Positions 52,383 to 61,724 are shown, numbered from the stretch's first letter. The stretch is 64,000 nt of DNA from an uncultured Oscillospiraceae bacterium (GCA_944385445.1 CALWXF010000002.1:1-64000); one strand, 5' to 3'. The notes: generated by a model not told the origin, from the sequence alone. Made by a program: numbers and translations.

Positions 52383-53009
52383 ATGGAATTTCTGGTGGAT
52401 GCCCGTGGCAAGGCCTGTCCCTTGCCCGTGATTGAGACCCGCAATGCTCTGCGGGAACACGGAGCTCCGGTGGTGACCCTGGTGGACAACGACATTGCCC
52501 GGCAGAACGTGGAGAAAATGGCCCGTCAGATGGGCCTGAATGCCGCCACCCAGCAAGAGGAGGGAAACTGGCGCATCACCCTCACCGCCGCAGCCCAGCA
52601 GGGCTTCGACCCGGACAGCCAGGAGGTGGCAGACCTGATGGAGAACATTCCCCCCTGTACGGTGCCTGTCCAGGGTCCCACGGTGGTGGTGCTCTCGGCC
52701 GATGTGATGGGCACCGGGGATGACACCCTGGGCCGGGCCCTGATGAAGGGCTTTGTCTACGCCCTCACTCAGCTGGATGAGGCACCGGACACCGTACTGC
52801 TCTACAACGGCGGCGCCAAGCTGTCCGTGGAGGGGGCGGAGACGGTGGCGGACTTGCAGACTCTGGCGGAAGCCGGGGCTGAAATCCTCACCTGCGGCAC
52901 CTGCCTGAACCACTACGGACTCACCGAGAAGCTGGCCGTGGGCAGCGTCACCAACATGTATGTCATCGCCGAAACTCTGGCCAAGGCCGGAAAGGTCATC
53001 CGCCCATGA
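52383..53009 (+). CDS. yedF: Sulfurtransferase-like selenium protein YedF
   Basis: A 208-residue protein with an N-terminal TusA-like domain (residues 1-75; DARGKACPLPVIETRNAL, carrying the CP motif Cys) and a C-terminal DsrE-like domain (VVVLSADVMGTGDDTLGRALMKGF, LTCGTCLNHYG). It is a marker of selenium use. AGGAGG stands before the ATG at 52383. Its stop overlaps yqeB by four bases. Confidence 0.93.
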   Translation: MEFLVDARGKACPLPVIETRNALREHGAPVVTLVDNDIARQNVEKMARQMGLNAATQQEEGNWRITLTAAAQQGFDPDSQEVADLMENIPPCTVPVQGPTVVVLSADVMGTGDDTLGRALMKGFVYALTQLDEAPDTVLLYNGGAKLSVEGAETVADLQTLAEAGAEILTCGTCLNHYGLTEKLAVGSVTNMYVIAETLAKAGKVIRP

Positions 53010-53833
53010 GAGGCGTGGTGGTAGTCCGGGGCGGAGGGGACCTGGCCACCGGGACCATTCTGCGCCTGTACCAGTGCGGAGTGCGGGTGTTGGTGCTGGA
53101 GTGCGCCCAGCCCACCGCCATCCGCCGGGCGGTGGCCTTCTGCGAGGCGGTGTATGACGGAATGAGCCAGGTGGAAGGTGTGACCTGTCACCGCATTGAC
53201 ACCCCCGAACAAGCCGAAAACGTATGGGCAGCGGGGGAGATTCCCCTGCTGGTGGACGAGACCGGGGCGTGCCTGCCTCAGGTCCGGCCCATGGCTCTGG
53301 TGGACGCTATCCTGGCCAAGCGAAACCTGGGCACCACCCGGGACATGGCTCCCATGACCGTGGCCCTGGGCCCGGGGTTTGTGGCCGGAACGGATGTGGA
53401 CGCCGTGGTGGAGACCATGCGGGGCCACCGCCTGGGCCGAGTGCTCTACACTGGGGCCGCCCAGCCCAACACTGGAGTTCCGGGGAAAATCGGTGGCTAC
53501 GACAAGGAGCGGGTCATCCACGCCCCGGCAGACGGGACGCTGGTGCCCTGCGCCGCCATCGGCGACGTGGTGCAGGCGGGACAGACCCTGGCCATGCTGG
53601 GGGATGTGCCCGTACCTGCCACCATTGACGGCGTGCTCCGGGGACTCATCCGGGCGGGATACCCGGTGACAAAAGGCTTGAAAATGGCAGACATTGACCC
53701 CCGTCTGGGGGAGCGGGAGAACTGCACCACCGTCTCGGACAAGGCACGGGCCATTGCCGGGGGTGTGTTGGAGGCCCTGCTCCACCTGGCCCAGGAGAGG
53801 GGGCTCACCGGTCGCCTGTTGGGGGAGGAATAA
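53006..53833 (+). CDS. yqeB: Selenium-dependent molybdenum hydroxylase protein YqeB
   Basis: A 275-residue member of the EF2563/YqeB family, found with selenium-dependent molybdenum hydroxylases. The N-terminal VVVRGGGDLATGTILRLYQCG is a Rossmann-like nucleotide-binding loop. LVDAILAKRN, ALGPGFVAGTDVDAVVET and GYDKERVIHAPADG follow. ATGA overlap with yedF fixes the start. Its exact reaction is unknown; it is thought to help insert labile selenium in the molybdenum cofactor site. Confidence 0.92.
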   Translation: MRGVVVVRGGGDLATGTILRLYQCGVRVLVLECAQPTAIRRAVAFCEAVYDGMSQVEGVTCHRIDTPEQAENVWAAGEIPLLVDETGACLPQVRPMALVDAILAKRNLGTTRDMAPMTVALGPGFVAGTDVDAVVETMRGHRLGRVLYTGAAQPNTGVPGKIGGYDKERVIHAPADGTLVPCAAIGDVVQAGQTLAMLGDVPVPATIDGVLRGLIRAGYPVTKGLKMADIDPRLGERENCTTVSDKARAIAGGVLEALLHLAQERGLTGRLLGEE

Positions 53834-53837
53834 GACT

Positions 53838-54977
53838 GTGATTTACTTGGATTCAGCGGCTACCTCCTTTTTGAAGCCGCCTTGTGTGGCCCAGGCGGTG
53901 GTGGATGCCATGCACACGGTGGGGTCCCCGGGCCGGGGAGCCCATCCCCTGACCCTGGCGGCCTCCCGCACCGTGTGGGCCTGCCGGGAGGCGGTGGCCG
54001 AACTGCTGGGGGCCTATGACCCTGCCCGGGTCTGCTTCACCCCCAACTCCACAGTGGCGCTGAACACTGCCATTTGCGGCCTGTACGGCCCGGGTGACCA
54101 TGTGATTACCACTGCCCTGGAGCACAACTCCGTGCTGCGCCCTCTGTATCGGCTGGAGGAGCAGGGGATGGAGTTGACGATTCTTCCAGCAGACGAGACA
54201 GGCAACATCGACTATGAGGACTTTGCCCGAGCCCTGCGCCCCAATACCCGGGGAGTGGTGTGCACCCATGCCTCCAACGTCACGGGGAATACCCTGGACT
54301 TGGGGCGCATTGGGGCCTTTTGTGGGGCACATAACCTTACTTTTGTGGTGGATGCCTCCCAGTCTGCGGGGGTGCTGGAGGTCAATCAGCAGGCGGTGGG
54401 GGCTTCCGTGGTTTGCTTTACCGGACACAAGGGACTGCTGGGTCCCCAGGGTACTGGGGGGCTGAGTGTGGCCCCGGATGTGACCCTCCGTCCTCTGGTG
54501 GTGGGGGGCAGCGGCGTACACAGCTATGACCGCCGCCACCCCCAGGACCTGCCCGAGGGCCTGGAGGCGGGCACCCTCAATGCCTGCGGCTTGGCTGGGC
54601 TGTTGGCCGGGATCACCTACATCCGGGACCAGGGCCGGGAGAACCTGTATCGACAGGAGATGAAACTGGCCCAGGCCTTTGTAAATGGGGTGCGCAGCCT
54701 CCCCGGTGTGACCCTGTACGGGGATGTGGATGCCCCTAACCGCACAGCGGTGGTGTCCTTGAACTTGGGAGAGGAGGACGCCGGAGAGGTGGCGGATGTG
54801 CTGGCCCAGGAGTTTGGCATCTGCACCCGGGCGGGGGCCCACTGCGCCCCTCTCATCCATGAGGCCCTGGGCACTTCAGCCCGAGGTGCAGTGCGGTTTT
54901 CCTTCTCCCATTTGAATACCCCCCAAGAGGTGGCCCAAGCCGTGGACGCTGTGGCAGACTTGGCTGGGCGAATTTGA
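53838..54977 (+). CDS. Cysteine desulfurase/selenocysteine lyase-like
   Basis: A 379-residue class V PLP enzyme, probably the selenium or sulfur donor for SelD/YedF. The start is a GTG preceded by GGGAGG. IYLDSAATSFLKP is the N-terminal signature. The PLP-binding pieces are TTALEHNSVLRPL, VVDASQSAGVLEV and the Schiff-base Lys in FTGHKGLLGPQGTGG. The catalytic Cys is in RAGAHCAPLIHEALGT, and the end NTPQEVAQAV is typical. It belongs to the cluster by position, five bases after yqeB. Confidence 0.92.
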   Translation: MIYLDSAATSFLKPPCVAQAVVDAMHTVGSPGRGAHPLTLAASRTVWACREAVAELLGAYDPARVCFTPNSTVALNTAICGLYGPGDHVITTALEHNSVLRPLYRLEEQGMELTILPADETGNIDYEDFARALRPNTRGVVCTHASNVTGNTLDLGRIGAFCGAHNLTFVVDASQSAGVLEVNQQAVGASVVCFTGHKGLLGPQGTGGLSVAPDVTLRPLVVGGSGVHSYDRRHPQDLPEGLEAGTLNACGLAGLLAGITYIRDQGRENLYRQEMKLAQAFVNGVRSLPGVTLYGDVDAPNRTAVVSLNLGEEDAGEVADVLAQEFGICTRAGAHCAPLIHEALGTSARGAVRFSFSHLNTPQEVAQAVDAVADLAGRI

Positions 54978-55016
54978 GAAAGAAGAAAAAGATGAATTGA
55001 GAGAGGTAGAAGAGAG

Positions 55017-56069
55017 ATGAAAGAGAGTAAATGGACGCTGTTGGGATTTGGAGTATTGGGCGGCGTGTTGGCTGCCCTGCTGGCCTTCTTTGGTAATCCG
55101 GGAAACATGGCCCTGTGCATCGCCTGCTTTATCCGGGATACTGCTGGTGCCATGGGAATGCACAACGCCAATACGGTGCAGTATGTTCGCCCGGAAATCG
55201 TGGGCATTGTGGTGGGGGCCATGATTTTGGCCTTGGTGCGCAGGGAATATAAGTCCACCGCAGGCTCAGCCCCGGTGATGCGCTTTGCCCTGGGGGTCAT
55301 GACCATGATTGGGGCACTGGTGTTCCTGGGATGCCCGCTGCGCATGGTGCTGCGTATGGCGGCGGGAGACCTGAACGCCTGGGTGGCCCTGATTGGATTT
55401 GTGGGCGGCATTGCTACCGGAGCGCTGTTTTTGCGTCGGGGCTTCTCCCTGGGTCGCTCCTATGAGGGGATGCCTGCCGGGGGCGGGGTGCTCTCGGTGA
55501 TGCTGGTGGTGGTGCTGGTGTTGTCTGTGACCACCGGTATAATGATGGTGTCCACCCAGGGGCCCGGGAGCATGCATGCACCGGTCTTACTGTCCCTGGT
55601 GTGCGGCTTGGCCTTTGGTGCCATCGCCCAACACAGCCGGATGTGCTTTGCAGGCTCCTTCCGCAACCTGATTTTCACCCGGGACGTGTCCATGATTTTG
55701 GTGATTGCCGGGGTGTTTGTGGCCATGCTGGTGTACAACATCGCCGGGGGCACCTTTCATCTCTCCTTTGCAGGACAGCCCATCGCCCACTCCCAGCACC
55801 TGTGGAGCATTCTGGGTATGTATGCCGTGGGTCTGGCGGCCACGTTGGCCGGAGGCTGTCCGCTGCGCCAACTGGTGCTGGCCGGGCAGGGCTCCTCGGA
55901 TGCTGCCTGTAACGTGCTGGGTATGTTTGTAGGGGCAGCCATTGCCCACAACTTCAAACTGGCCTCCTCTGCGGAGGGGACGACCCCGGCTGGCCGCATT
56001 GCGGTGGTGGCAGTGGTGGTGGTCCTGCTGCTGGTGGGCCTGGTTGGTACCCGACAGAAGAAGGACTGA
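55017..56069 (+). CDS. yedE: YedE family putative selenium transporter
   Basis: A 350-residue membrane protein with about nine or ten helices from the YedE/YeeE family. It has GNPGNMALCIACFIRDTAGAMGMHNA near the N-terminus and GAIAQHSRMCFAGSFRNLIFTRD and AGGCPLRQLVLAGQGSSDAACNVLGM in the second half. These conserved cysteines are thought to pass sulfur or selenium atoms across the membrane. GAGAGGTAG precedes the ATG. Selenium import is inferred from family and neighbours. Confidence 0.9.
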   Translation: MKESKWTLLGFGVLGGVLAALLAFFGNPGNMALCIACFIRDTAGAMGMHNANTVQYVRPEIVGIVVGAMILALVRREYKSTAGSAPVMRFALGVMTMIGALVFLGCPLRMVLRMAAGDLNAWVALIGFVGGIATGALFLRRGFSLGRSYEGMPAGGGVLSVMLVVVLVLSVTTGIMMVSTQGPGSMHAPVLLSLVCGLAFGAIAQHSRMCFAGSFRNLIFTRDVSMILVIAGVFVAMLVYNIAGGTFHLSFAGQPIAHSQHLWSILGMYAVGLAATLAGGCPLRQLVLAGQGSSDAACNVLGMFVGAAIAHNFKLASSAEGTTPAGRIAVVAVVVVLLLVGLVGTRQKKD

Positions 56070-56077
56070 GATAGACC

Positions 56078-56317
56078 ATGTTGAGAAAACCTCAGCTCCG
56101 CCTGGTCATCACCTTTCACACCACGGCGGAGGCGTTGAGAACGGAACAATTGGCCCGGGCGGCGGGGCTGGAGGGGCGGCTGATTCCAGTGCCCCGCCAG
56201 CTCAGCGCCGGGTGTGGCCTGGCCTGGAGCGGGGCTCCGGAGACGGAGAAGACCCTGCGCCTGACCCTGGAGGGTGCAGGAATCCAGGCCGAGCAGATGG
56301 CCCAACTGACCATTTAG
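56078..56317 (+). CDS. DUF3343 protein
   Basis: A 79-residue small protein of the DUF3343 family: LVITFHTTAEALRTEQLARAAGLEGRLIPVPRQLSAGCGLAWSG is the signature, with one conserved Cys. It is commonly next to yedE in selenium clusters. Short gap (eight bases) after yedE. Probably a selenium-handling or binding accessory; the function is unproven. Confidence 0.88.
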   Translation: MLRKPQLRLVITFHTTAEALRTEQLARAAGLEGRLIPVPRQLSAGCGLAWSGAPETEKTLRLTLEGAGIQAEQMAQLTI

Positions 56318-56328
56318 GAGGGATGCAG

Positions 56329-57315
56329 GTGGATAACGGATATCGGGCTCTGGCCCGGGCCCTGGAAGAACGGGGCTTAGTGTGGCGGGTAACCTCTCTA
56401 GAGGAGGAGACCCTGGGCCAGACGGTCCAATTGGAGCAGCGCCCTGCCTGGCTGGGCCACGGCTTCCAGCCTCCCTGTCAGACCACGGATGAGGAGGGGC
56501 GGTCGGTGCTGGTGGAGTGCCTGCGCCGAGAAAAGACCCTGCTCATCTGCGGCGGCGGACATGTGTCGGTGTCCGTGGCCCGGCTGGGCGTGATGCTGGG
56601 CTACCAGGTGACGGTGGTGGACGACCGAGAGGAGTTTGCCCAGCCCCAGCGGTTTGAGCCGGGGGTGGACACGGTGTGCGCCCCCTTCGAGGAATACCTG
56701 TCCCAGACCTTCCCCTGGGAGGAGCATCCCGACCTGTCCGTGGTCATTGTCACCCGGGGCCACGGAGGAGATGCAGCGTGCCTGCGCCAGGCGGTGAAGC
56801 ACCCCTTGACCTATCTGGGCATGATTGGAAGTAGACGGAAAAATCAGGCCATCTTCCAGCTGCTCCAGGGGGAGGGGGTGGACCCCCAGGTGCTGGAGCA
56901 AATCCACGCTCCCATCGGGCTGGACATCGGAGCCCAGACCCCCGAGGAGATCGCCGTGTCCATCGCCGCAGAGTGGATTGCCACCCGCCAGTGCGGCCAG
57001 GGCTCGGTATTCCCCAAAGAGCTCCGGGAGGCCCTGCGGTCTGGCACCGGTGGCGTCATGGTCACGGTGGTGAAAAAATCCGGCTCTGCCCCCCGGGATG
57101 TAGGGACCCGGATGCTGATTTGCTCCGATGGCACCACCGTGGGCACTATTGGCGGCGGCTTGGCAGAGTACCAGGCAGTGTGCCAGGGGCGAGCCCTGTT
57201 GGAACGCCCCCGCCCCATGCTGGTCTCCTATGACATGCGCTCCGGGGAAGCGGGGCGCTCGGGCATGATTTGCGGCGGCACCATTGAGGTGCTTCTGGAA
57301 GAAGTGCCCAAATAA
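56329..57315 (+). CDS. XdhC family protein with reversed domain order
   Basis: XdhC proteins bind molybdenum cofactor and help sulfurate it for xanthine dehydrogenase-type enzymes. This 328-residue version starts with the Rossmann module (about residues 65-215; LLICGGGHVSVSVARLGVMLGYQVTVVDDREEFA, RGHGGDAACLR, YLGMIGSRRK). It ends with the XdhC_CoxI module (about residues 235-325; MVTVVKKSGSAPRDVGTRMLICSDGTTVGTIGGG, GMICGGTIEVLLEEV). The canonical order is the other way round. The start is taken as GTG, eight bases after AGGAGG; an ATG two codons earlier lies too close to it. Confidence 0.87.
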   Translation: MDNGYRALARALEERGLVWRVTSLEEETLGQTVQLEQRPAWLGHGFQPPCQTTDEEGRSVLVECLRREKTLLICGGGHVSVSVARLGVMLGYQVTVVDDREEFAQPQRFEPGVDTVCAPFEEYLSQTFPWEEHPDLSVVIVTRGHGGDAACLRQAVKHPLTYLGMIGSRRKNQAIFQLLQGEGVDPQVLEQIHAPIGLDIGAQTPEEIAVSIAAEWIATRQCGQGSVFPKELREALRSGTGGVMVTVVKKSGSAPRDVGTRMLICSDGTTVGTIGGGLAEYQAVCQGRALLERPRPMLVSYDMRSGEAGRSGMICGGTIEVLLEEVPK

Positions 57316-57326
57316 GTGTAAAGGAT

Positions 57327-57362
57327 AATGCCTGTCCAGCCAAAGCTGGACAGGCATTTTTT
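57327..57362. terminator. Bidirectional terminator of the selenium cluster and yqeC
   Basis: AATGCCTGTCCAGC-CAAA-GCTGGACAGGCATTTTTT. Confidence 0.88.
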
Positions 57363-58029
57363 ATGGGCAAACGGTGCAGGAAATCCCACGGGCAGTGAGA
57401 AACTCCCGTAGCTGGGCGGCCACCTGTTGGCGGCGGGGGGTGTCCGCCTGGGTGAGCAGAATGTGGTATTTCTCCGGGGGTAGGCCCCCGGCGTCCATGG
57501 CGTCCTGAATGCAGAAGAGTACATCAGGGGTGTCTACGGTGTGTTGGGGGTGTTCCGCCCAGTCCGGACAGAGCTGGTAGCAGTGGACGCACTCCGCCAC
57601 CGGGCGGTCCACAGCGGACAGCCCCGCCGCCACCAGGCACAGGTCTGTATGGGGTAAAATCACCGGTTCAAAGGATCGATGTAGTTTTAGGGGCAGCATT
57701 TTGGCCCCGTCCGCCTCATACAGAACCAGCTGGGCTTGCTGGCAGCCCAGTTCCAGAAGCTCCGGGGAGAGAGAACCTAGTTTACTGCCTTCGGCCTGAC
57801 TTCCTGCGCAGGTGACTCCCGGCTGAGCCAGTGCCTCCGCCAACTCTTGGGGCGTGGGGTTTACCAGCAGCCGATCACACACAGTGGAAGGGTAGGGGAG
57901 GATGTGGGTGGTGGTGGTCAGCAGCACCCGCCGCTGTTGGTGAGCCAAAGCCAACCGCCCCAGAGCGGTGGTCTTTCCTCCCGCACCGATGGCGGCCACC
58001 AGGTGTGCTTGCGCTAAGGAAATGGGCAT
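57361..58029 (-). CDS. yqeC: Selenium cofactor biosynthesis protein YqeC
   Basis: A 222-residue P-loop protein. AAIGAGGKTTAL at about residues 12-23 is the nucleotide-binding loop. LLTTTTHIL, LYEADGAKMLPLK and ILTQADTP-like segments are YqeC features. It belongs to the same selenium-dependent molybdenum hydroxylase set as yqeB but is encoded convergently on the other strand, sharing a terminator. The role is probably an ATP/GTP-dependent step of selenium insertion; unproven. Confidence 0.88.
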   Translation of the reverse strand: MPISLAQAHLVAAIGAGGKTTALGRLALAHQQRRVLLTTTTHILPYPSTVCDRLLVNPTPQELAEALAQPGVTCAGSQAEGSKLGSLSPELLELGCQQAQLVLYEADGAKMLPLKLHRSFEPVILPHTDLCLVAAGLSAVDRPVAECVHCYQLCPDWAEHPQHTVDTPDVLFCIQDAMDAGGLPPEKYHILLTQADTPRRQQVAAQLREFLTARGISCTVCP

Positions 58030-58166
58030 GGATCATTCCTCCAGTTTGGGTGAGTGGCATGATACTATGAAATCATATATGTGGGTGAAATGCAAGGGAA
58101 ATGGGGGCGAGGACGTGGAGGAAAGAAGAGAAAAATAGACAATATACACAAAGATGGAAAATGAGA

Positions 58167-58194
58167 TTGAAAAAAGTAGAACATGTGCTTTAAT
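58167..58194 (+). promoter_or_regulatory. Promoter of the second sensor operon
   Basis: TTGAAA (58167-58172), 16 bp spacer, TTTAAT (58189-58194), about 70 bases before the start codon. The rest of the gap 58030-58264 shows nothing else clear. Confidence 0.55.
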
Positions 58195-58264
58195 TTAGTA
58201 AAATATCAATGGAGGAACAACGGAGCGGCCCACGGGCTGGACTTGGGAAGAGGGGGAGTTTACC

Positions 58265-59926
58265 GTGGTGTGGCAAGACATAGACAATGGAGAGAATGGC
58301 GTGCAATTTCCGTACCGCTACCGGGTCATGCTGGTGGATGACGAGGAGGAAGTGCGGGAGGCCGTGCGGGAAAAAGTGGAGTGGAACCGCTGTGGCTTTG
58401 AGCTGGTAGCTGAGGCGTCCAATGGCCAGGAGGCCTGGGAGACGGCCAAAACGGTGGCACCGGGTGTGGTGATTACCGACATTCGCATGCCCTTTATGAG
58501 TGGGCTGGAGCTGTGCCACAACCTGCGCACCATGTTTCCTGATATCTGCCTGGTGATTCTCACTGGATATGATGACTTTGACTATGCCAAGCGGGCCATT
58601 CAGGAGCGTGTGGCCGAATATATTCTGAAACCTGTGAACTTTGGAGAGTTTACCGCACTCATGGGACGGATTCGGGAGAAGCTGGACCAGCATCTGGCCA
58701 CCCAGTATGACCTGAAGCGGCTGCGGGAGCAGTATGAGATGAGCCTGCCTGCCATGCGGGAGCAGCTGTTGGCCCGGCTGCTGGACAGCAGCGTCCAGGA
58801 GGAGTGGGCACGGGAAAAGGCCCGGGAGATGCGCCTGACCATTGCCGGGGAGAAGTGGACCATAGCCCTCATCCGCTACAACAGGGGAGACGGGGCTATG
58901 CAGCAGCGGGAGCTGCTGCCCCACATGGTGCGGCAGCGGGCTGAGAAGGAGCTGCCCCGGTACTGCCCTGTGATCTGCTTCCTCTACCAAGATTATGTGG
59001 CGGTGCTGGCCACCCTGGACCAGCAGCAGGACATGCTCCAGCTCATCAACGGGATGCGCCAGATCTGCCTGTCCGCCCAGCGGTTTCTCCAGCTGGAGCT
59101 GGCGGTGGGCATCGGCAGTTCCTGTACCGCCCTGTCCCAGCTGCGCCGCTCAGCCATGGAGGCCAGAAACGCCCTGGACTACCAGACCATGGTGGGGGCG
59201 GAGCCGGTGGTGTACATTGGGGATATTGAGCCCCAGACCACAGAGGCATCTGCTCTGGAGGGCTACTCCTTCCGGGAACTTCTGGCCGCCATTCGCCTGG
59301 AGGATAACAACCAGATCGAGGCGTCGGTGCGCAACTTTCTCTCGGTGCTTCGGGCCAAGAAAATGCCGGTATCCCAGTATCGGCTGTCGGTGATGGAGTT
59401 GGCCACTGAGCTGCTGCGGGTCATCAAAACCTATGAACTGGAGGACACCGATGATCTGTCCCAGCAATTGGTGGAGCTGACGCTGCTCAACAACCTTCGT
59501 TCCCCAGGAGTCTTTGAGAGTCGCCTCATCCAGCTGTGCCAGCAAATCAGCCACTCTATGGCGCAAAAGCGCAACAATGCCACCCAGCTGGTGGCGGAGG
59601 AGGCCAAGAGCTACATTCAGAAGCACTACAGCAACCCGGGGCTCTCCCTGGAGTCGGTGTGCACACATCTGCATTTGAGCGTCAGCCATTTTTCCACCCT
59701 GTTCAAGCAGGAGACGGGGTGCGGGTTTGTCAACTACCTTACCCAAGTACGACTGACTCAGGCGGCGTGGCTGCTGGACAACACGGACAGCCCGGTGGGG
59801 GAGATCGCTCAACAGGTGGGGTACAGTGAACCAGCCTATTTCAGCTATGTGTTTAAAAAGCGGTACGGGGTCTCCCCCATGAAGTACCGCTATGTGAAGG
59901 AGAAGAATGAAGATGGGGAGGGCTAA
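58265..59926 (+). CDS. AraC-type response regulator, second system
   Basis: A 553-residue response regulator. A receiver domain lies at about residues 18-135 (VMLVDDEEEVREAV, phospho-acceptor in VVITDIRMPFMSG). A long middle region of about 290 residues follows, and then a C-terminal double AraC helix-turn-helix (LSLESVCTHLHLSVSHFSTLFKQET and VGEIAQQVGYSEPAYFSYVFKKRYGVSP). The start is the GTG at 58265, preceded by GGGGGAG. It is first in regulator-kinase-binding protein order, the same as the system at 17-21 kb. Confidence 0.92.
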   Translation: MVWQDIDNGENGVQFPYRYRVMLVDDEEEVREAVREKVEWNRCGFELVAEASNGQEAWETAKTVAPGVVITDIRMPFMSGLELCHNLRTMFPDICLVILTGYDDFDYAKRAIQERVAEYILKPVNFGEFTALMGRIREKLDQHLATQYDLKRLREQYEMSLPAMREQLLARLLDSSVQEEWAREKAREMRLTIAGEKWTIALIRYNRGDGAMQQRELLPHMVRQRAEKELPRYCPVICFLYQDYVAVLATLDQQQDMLQLINGMRQICLSAQRFLQLELAVGIGSSCTALSQLRRSAMEARNALDYQTMVGAEPVVYIGDIEPQTTEASALEGYSFRELLAAIRLEDNNQIEASVRNFLSVLRAKKMPVSQYRLSVMELATELLRVIKTYELEDTDDLSQQLVELTLLNNLRSPGVFESRLIQLCQQISHSMAQKRNNATQLVAEEAKSYIQKHYSNPGLSLESVCTHLHLSVSHFSTLFKQETGCGFVNYLTQVRLTQAAWLLDNTDSPVGEIAQQVGYSEPAYFSYVFKKRYGVSPMKYRYVKEKNEDGEG

Positions 59927-61724
59927 ACAGGTACTGACCCACTGGCTGGAGGGGTTTCGCAGCAAAAACATCCAGTATACCATCGCCCTGGCCTTTACTG
60001 GCATCACCCTGGTGGCCATGCTGCTGGTGGGAGTGGTGCTGTACACCGGCTTTTTCTCCTCGGCGGAGACCATGATGAAGGAGAACAACACCCGGTTGGT
60101 GGAACAGATTGGACTGAACCTGGACATGTATCTGAAAAACATGATGCGGGTGTCCGAGACGGCCTACTACCGGGTAATCAAAAAGCATGACCTGGCGGTG
60201 GATGACATTGGGGAGCAGATCGAGTTGCTGTACGACGCCAACAAGGACCTGCTGGTGAGCATTGTCATCCTGGACCCGGAGGGCAATGTGCTGACCAGTG
60301 CCCCGGCTGCCAAAGAGAAGGCGGCCCAGACTGCAAAAGATCAGGTGTGGTTCCGGGAGGCTCTGGACAAGATTGAGAACTTCCACTTCTCCCTGCCTCA
60401 TGTGCAGAACCTGTTTGACGACCCGGACTGCCGTTACCGCTGGGTGGTGTCCCTGTCCCGGGCGGTGGAGCTGACAGAGAATGGACAGGTGGGCCAGGGC
60501 GTGCTGTTGCTAGACATCAACTTCTCCGGTATCGAGCAGATTTTCAACAACGCCGGATACGGGGACTCCGGTTACGCCTACCTGGTGGGGGAGGACGGGG
60601 AGATGATCTACCATCCCCGCCAGCAGCTGGTGTACTCTGACCTCTTTGAAGAGGACAGCTTGGCCTTTGTGGGAGAGGAGGACGGCAACTACATCGGAAA
60701 GGTGAATGGGCAGGACTCGGTGATCACCGTTAAGACGGTGGGATACACCGGGTGGAAGATTGTCCGAGTGGCCCCTGTGGGCATCTATTCCGACGACGTG
60801 CTCTTCATCCAGCTGGCGGGCCTCATCGGCGTGGTGTGTCTGGCCATTCTCATTATTTTGGTCAACCAGTCGGTGTCCACGCAGATTGCCCACCCAGTGG
60901 AACAGCTGCAAAAGTCGGTGGAGAAGCTGGAAAACGGAGATTTGGATGCGGAAATCTCCATCGGTGGCTCCTATGAAATTCAGCGGCTGGGCAGGACGGT
61001 GCAGTCCATGGCCCAGGAGATGAAAAAACTCATGGCGGATGTGGTGAAGGAGCAGGAGTCCAAGCATAAAAGCGAGCTGGATGCCCTCCAGCACCAGATC
61101 AACCCCCATTTCCTCTACAACACCCTCTCCTCCATTGTGTGGATGATTGAGAAGGGGCGGGCCGAGGAGTCGGTGAATATGATCAGCGCCCTGTCCCGGC
61201 TGTTCCGCATCAGCTTGAGCAAGGGGCGCACCATCATCCGGGTGGGGGACGAGCTGGAGCACGCCAAGAGCTACCTCACCCTACAGAAGGTACGGTATAA
61301 AAACAAGTTCACCGTCACCTTTGACACCGACCCGGAGGTGTTGGAGCTGTCCACGGTGAAGCTTATCATCCAGCCCCTGTTGGAAAACGCCATCTATCAC
61401 GGGATGGAGTTCATGGACGGGGATGGAGAGATCACCGTGCGCTCCCAAATCCGGGATGGACAGATGTACATTGCGGTGCAGGACAACGGGGACGGCATGC
61501 CGCCGGACCTGTGCGCCAAGCTGCTGGACCCCAATGCGGAGATAAAACAGGGGAAATCCGGCTCTCGGGGGTCTGGTCTGGGCCTGCGCAACGTCCACGA
61601 GCGCATCCGCTTGGCCTTTGGAGCGGAGTATGGCCTGAGCATCCGCAGCAAACTGGGATGGGGAACTGTGGTGGAGGCGCATCTGCCTTGCATCCCCTAC
61701 GACGAAGAGAACGGGGGTACCTGA
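59907..61724 (+). CDS. YesM-type sensor histidine kinase, second system
   Basis: A 605-residue membrane kinase. The first helix is at about residues 24-47 and a dCache-type sensor domain runs to about 290 (SIVILDPEGNVLTSAPA, GDSGYAYLVGEDGEMIYHPRQQ). The second helix is LIGVVCLAILIILVNQ and a HAMP region follows. Next come the His_kinase domain with ALQHQINPHFLYNTLSSIVWM and the ATPase domain with ENAIYHG, VQDNGDGMP and SGLGLRNVHERIRL. It overlaps the regulator gene by 20 bases. AAGGAGAAG precedes the ATG. Confidence 0.93.
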   Translation: MKMGRAKQVLTHWLEGFRSKNIQYTIALAFTGITLVAMLLVGVVLYTGFFSSAETMMKENNTRLVEQIGLNLDMYLKNMMRVSETAYYRVIKKHDLAVDDIGEQIELLYDANKDLLVSIVILDPEGNVLTSAPAAKEKAAQTAKDQVWFREALDKIENFHFSLPHVQNLFDDPDCRYRWVVSLSRAVELTENGQVGQGVLLLDINFSGIEQIFNNAGYGDSGYAYLVGEDGEMIYHPRQQLVYSDLFEEDSLAFVGEEDGNYIGKVNGQDSVITVKTVGYTGWKIVRVAPVGIYSDDVLFIQLAGLIGVVCLAILIILVNQSVSTQIAHPVEQLQKSVEKLENGDLDAEISIGGSYEIQRLGRTVQSMAQEMKKLMADVVKEQESKHKSELDALQHQINPHFLYNTLSSIVWMIEKGRAEESVNMISALSRLFRISLSKGRTIIRVGDELEHAKSYLTLQKVRYKNKFTVTFDTDPEVLELSTVKLIIQPLLENAIYHGMEFMDGDGEITVRSQIRDGQMYIAVQDNGDGMPPDLCAKLLDPNAEIKQGKSGSRGSGLGLRNVHERIRLAFGAEYGLSIRSKLGWGTVVEAHLPCIPYDEENGGT

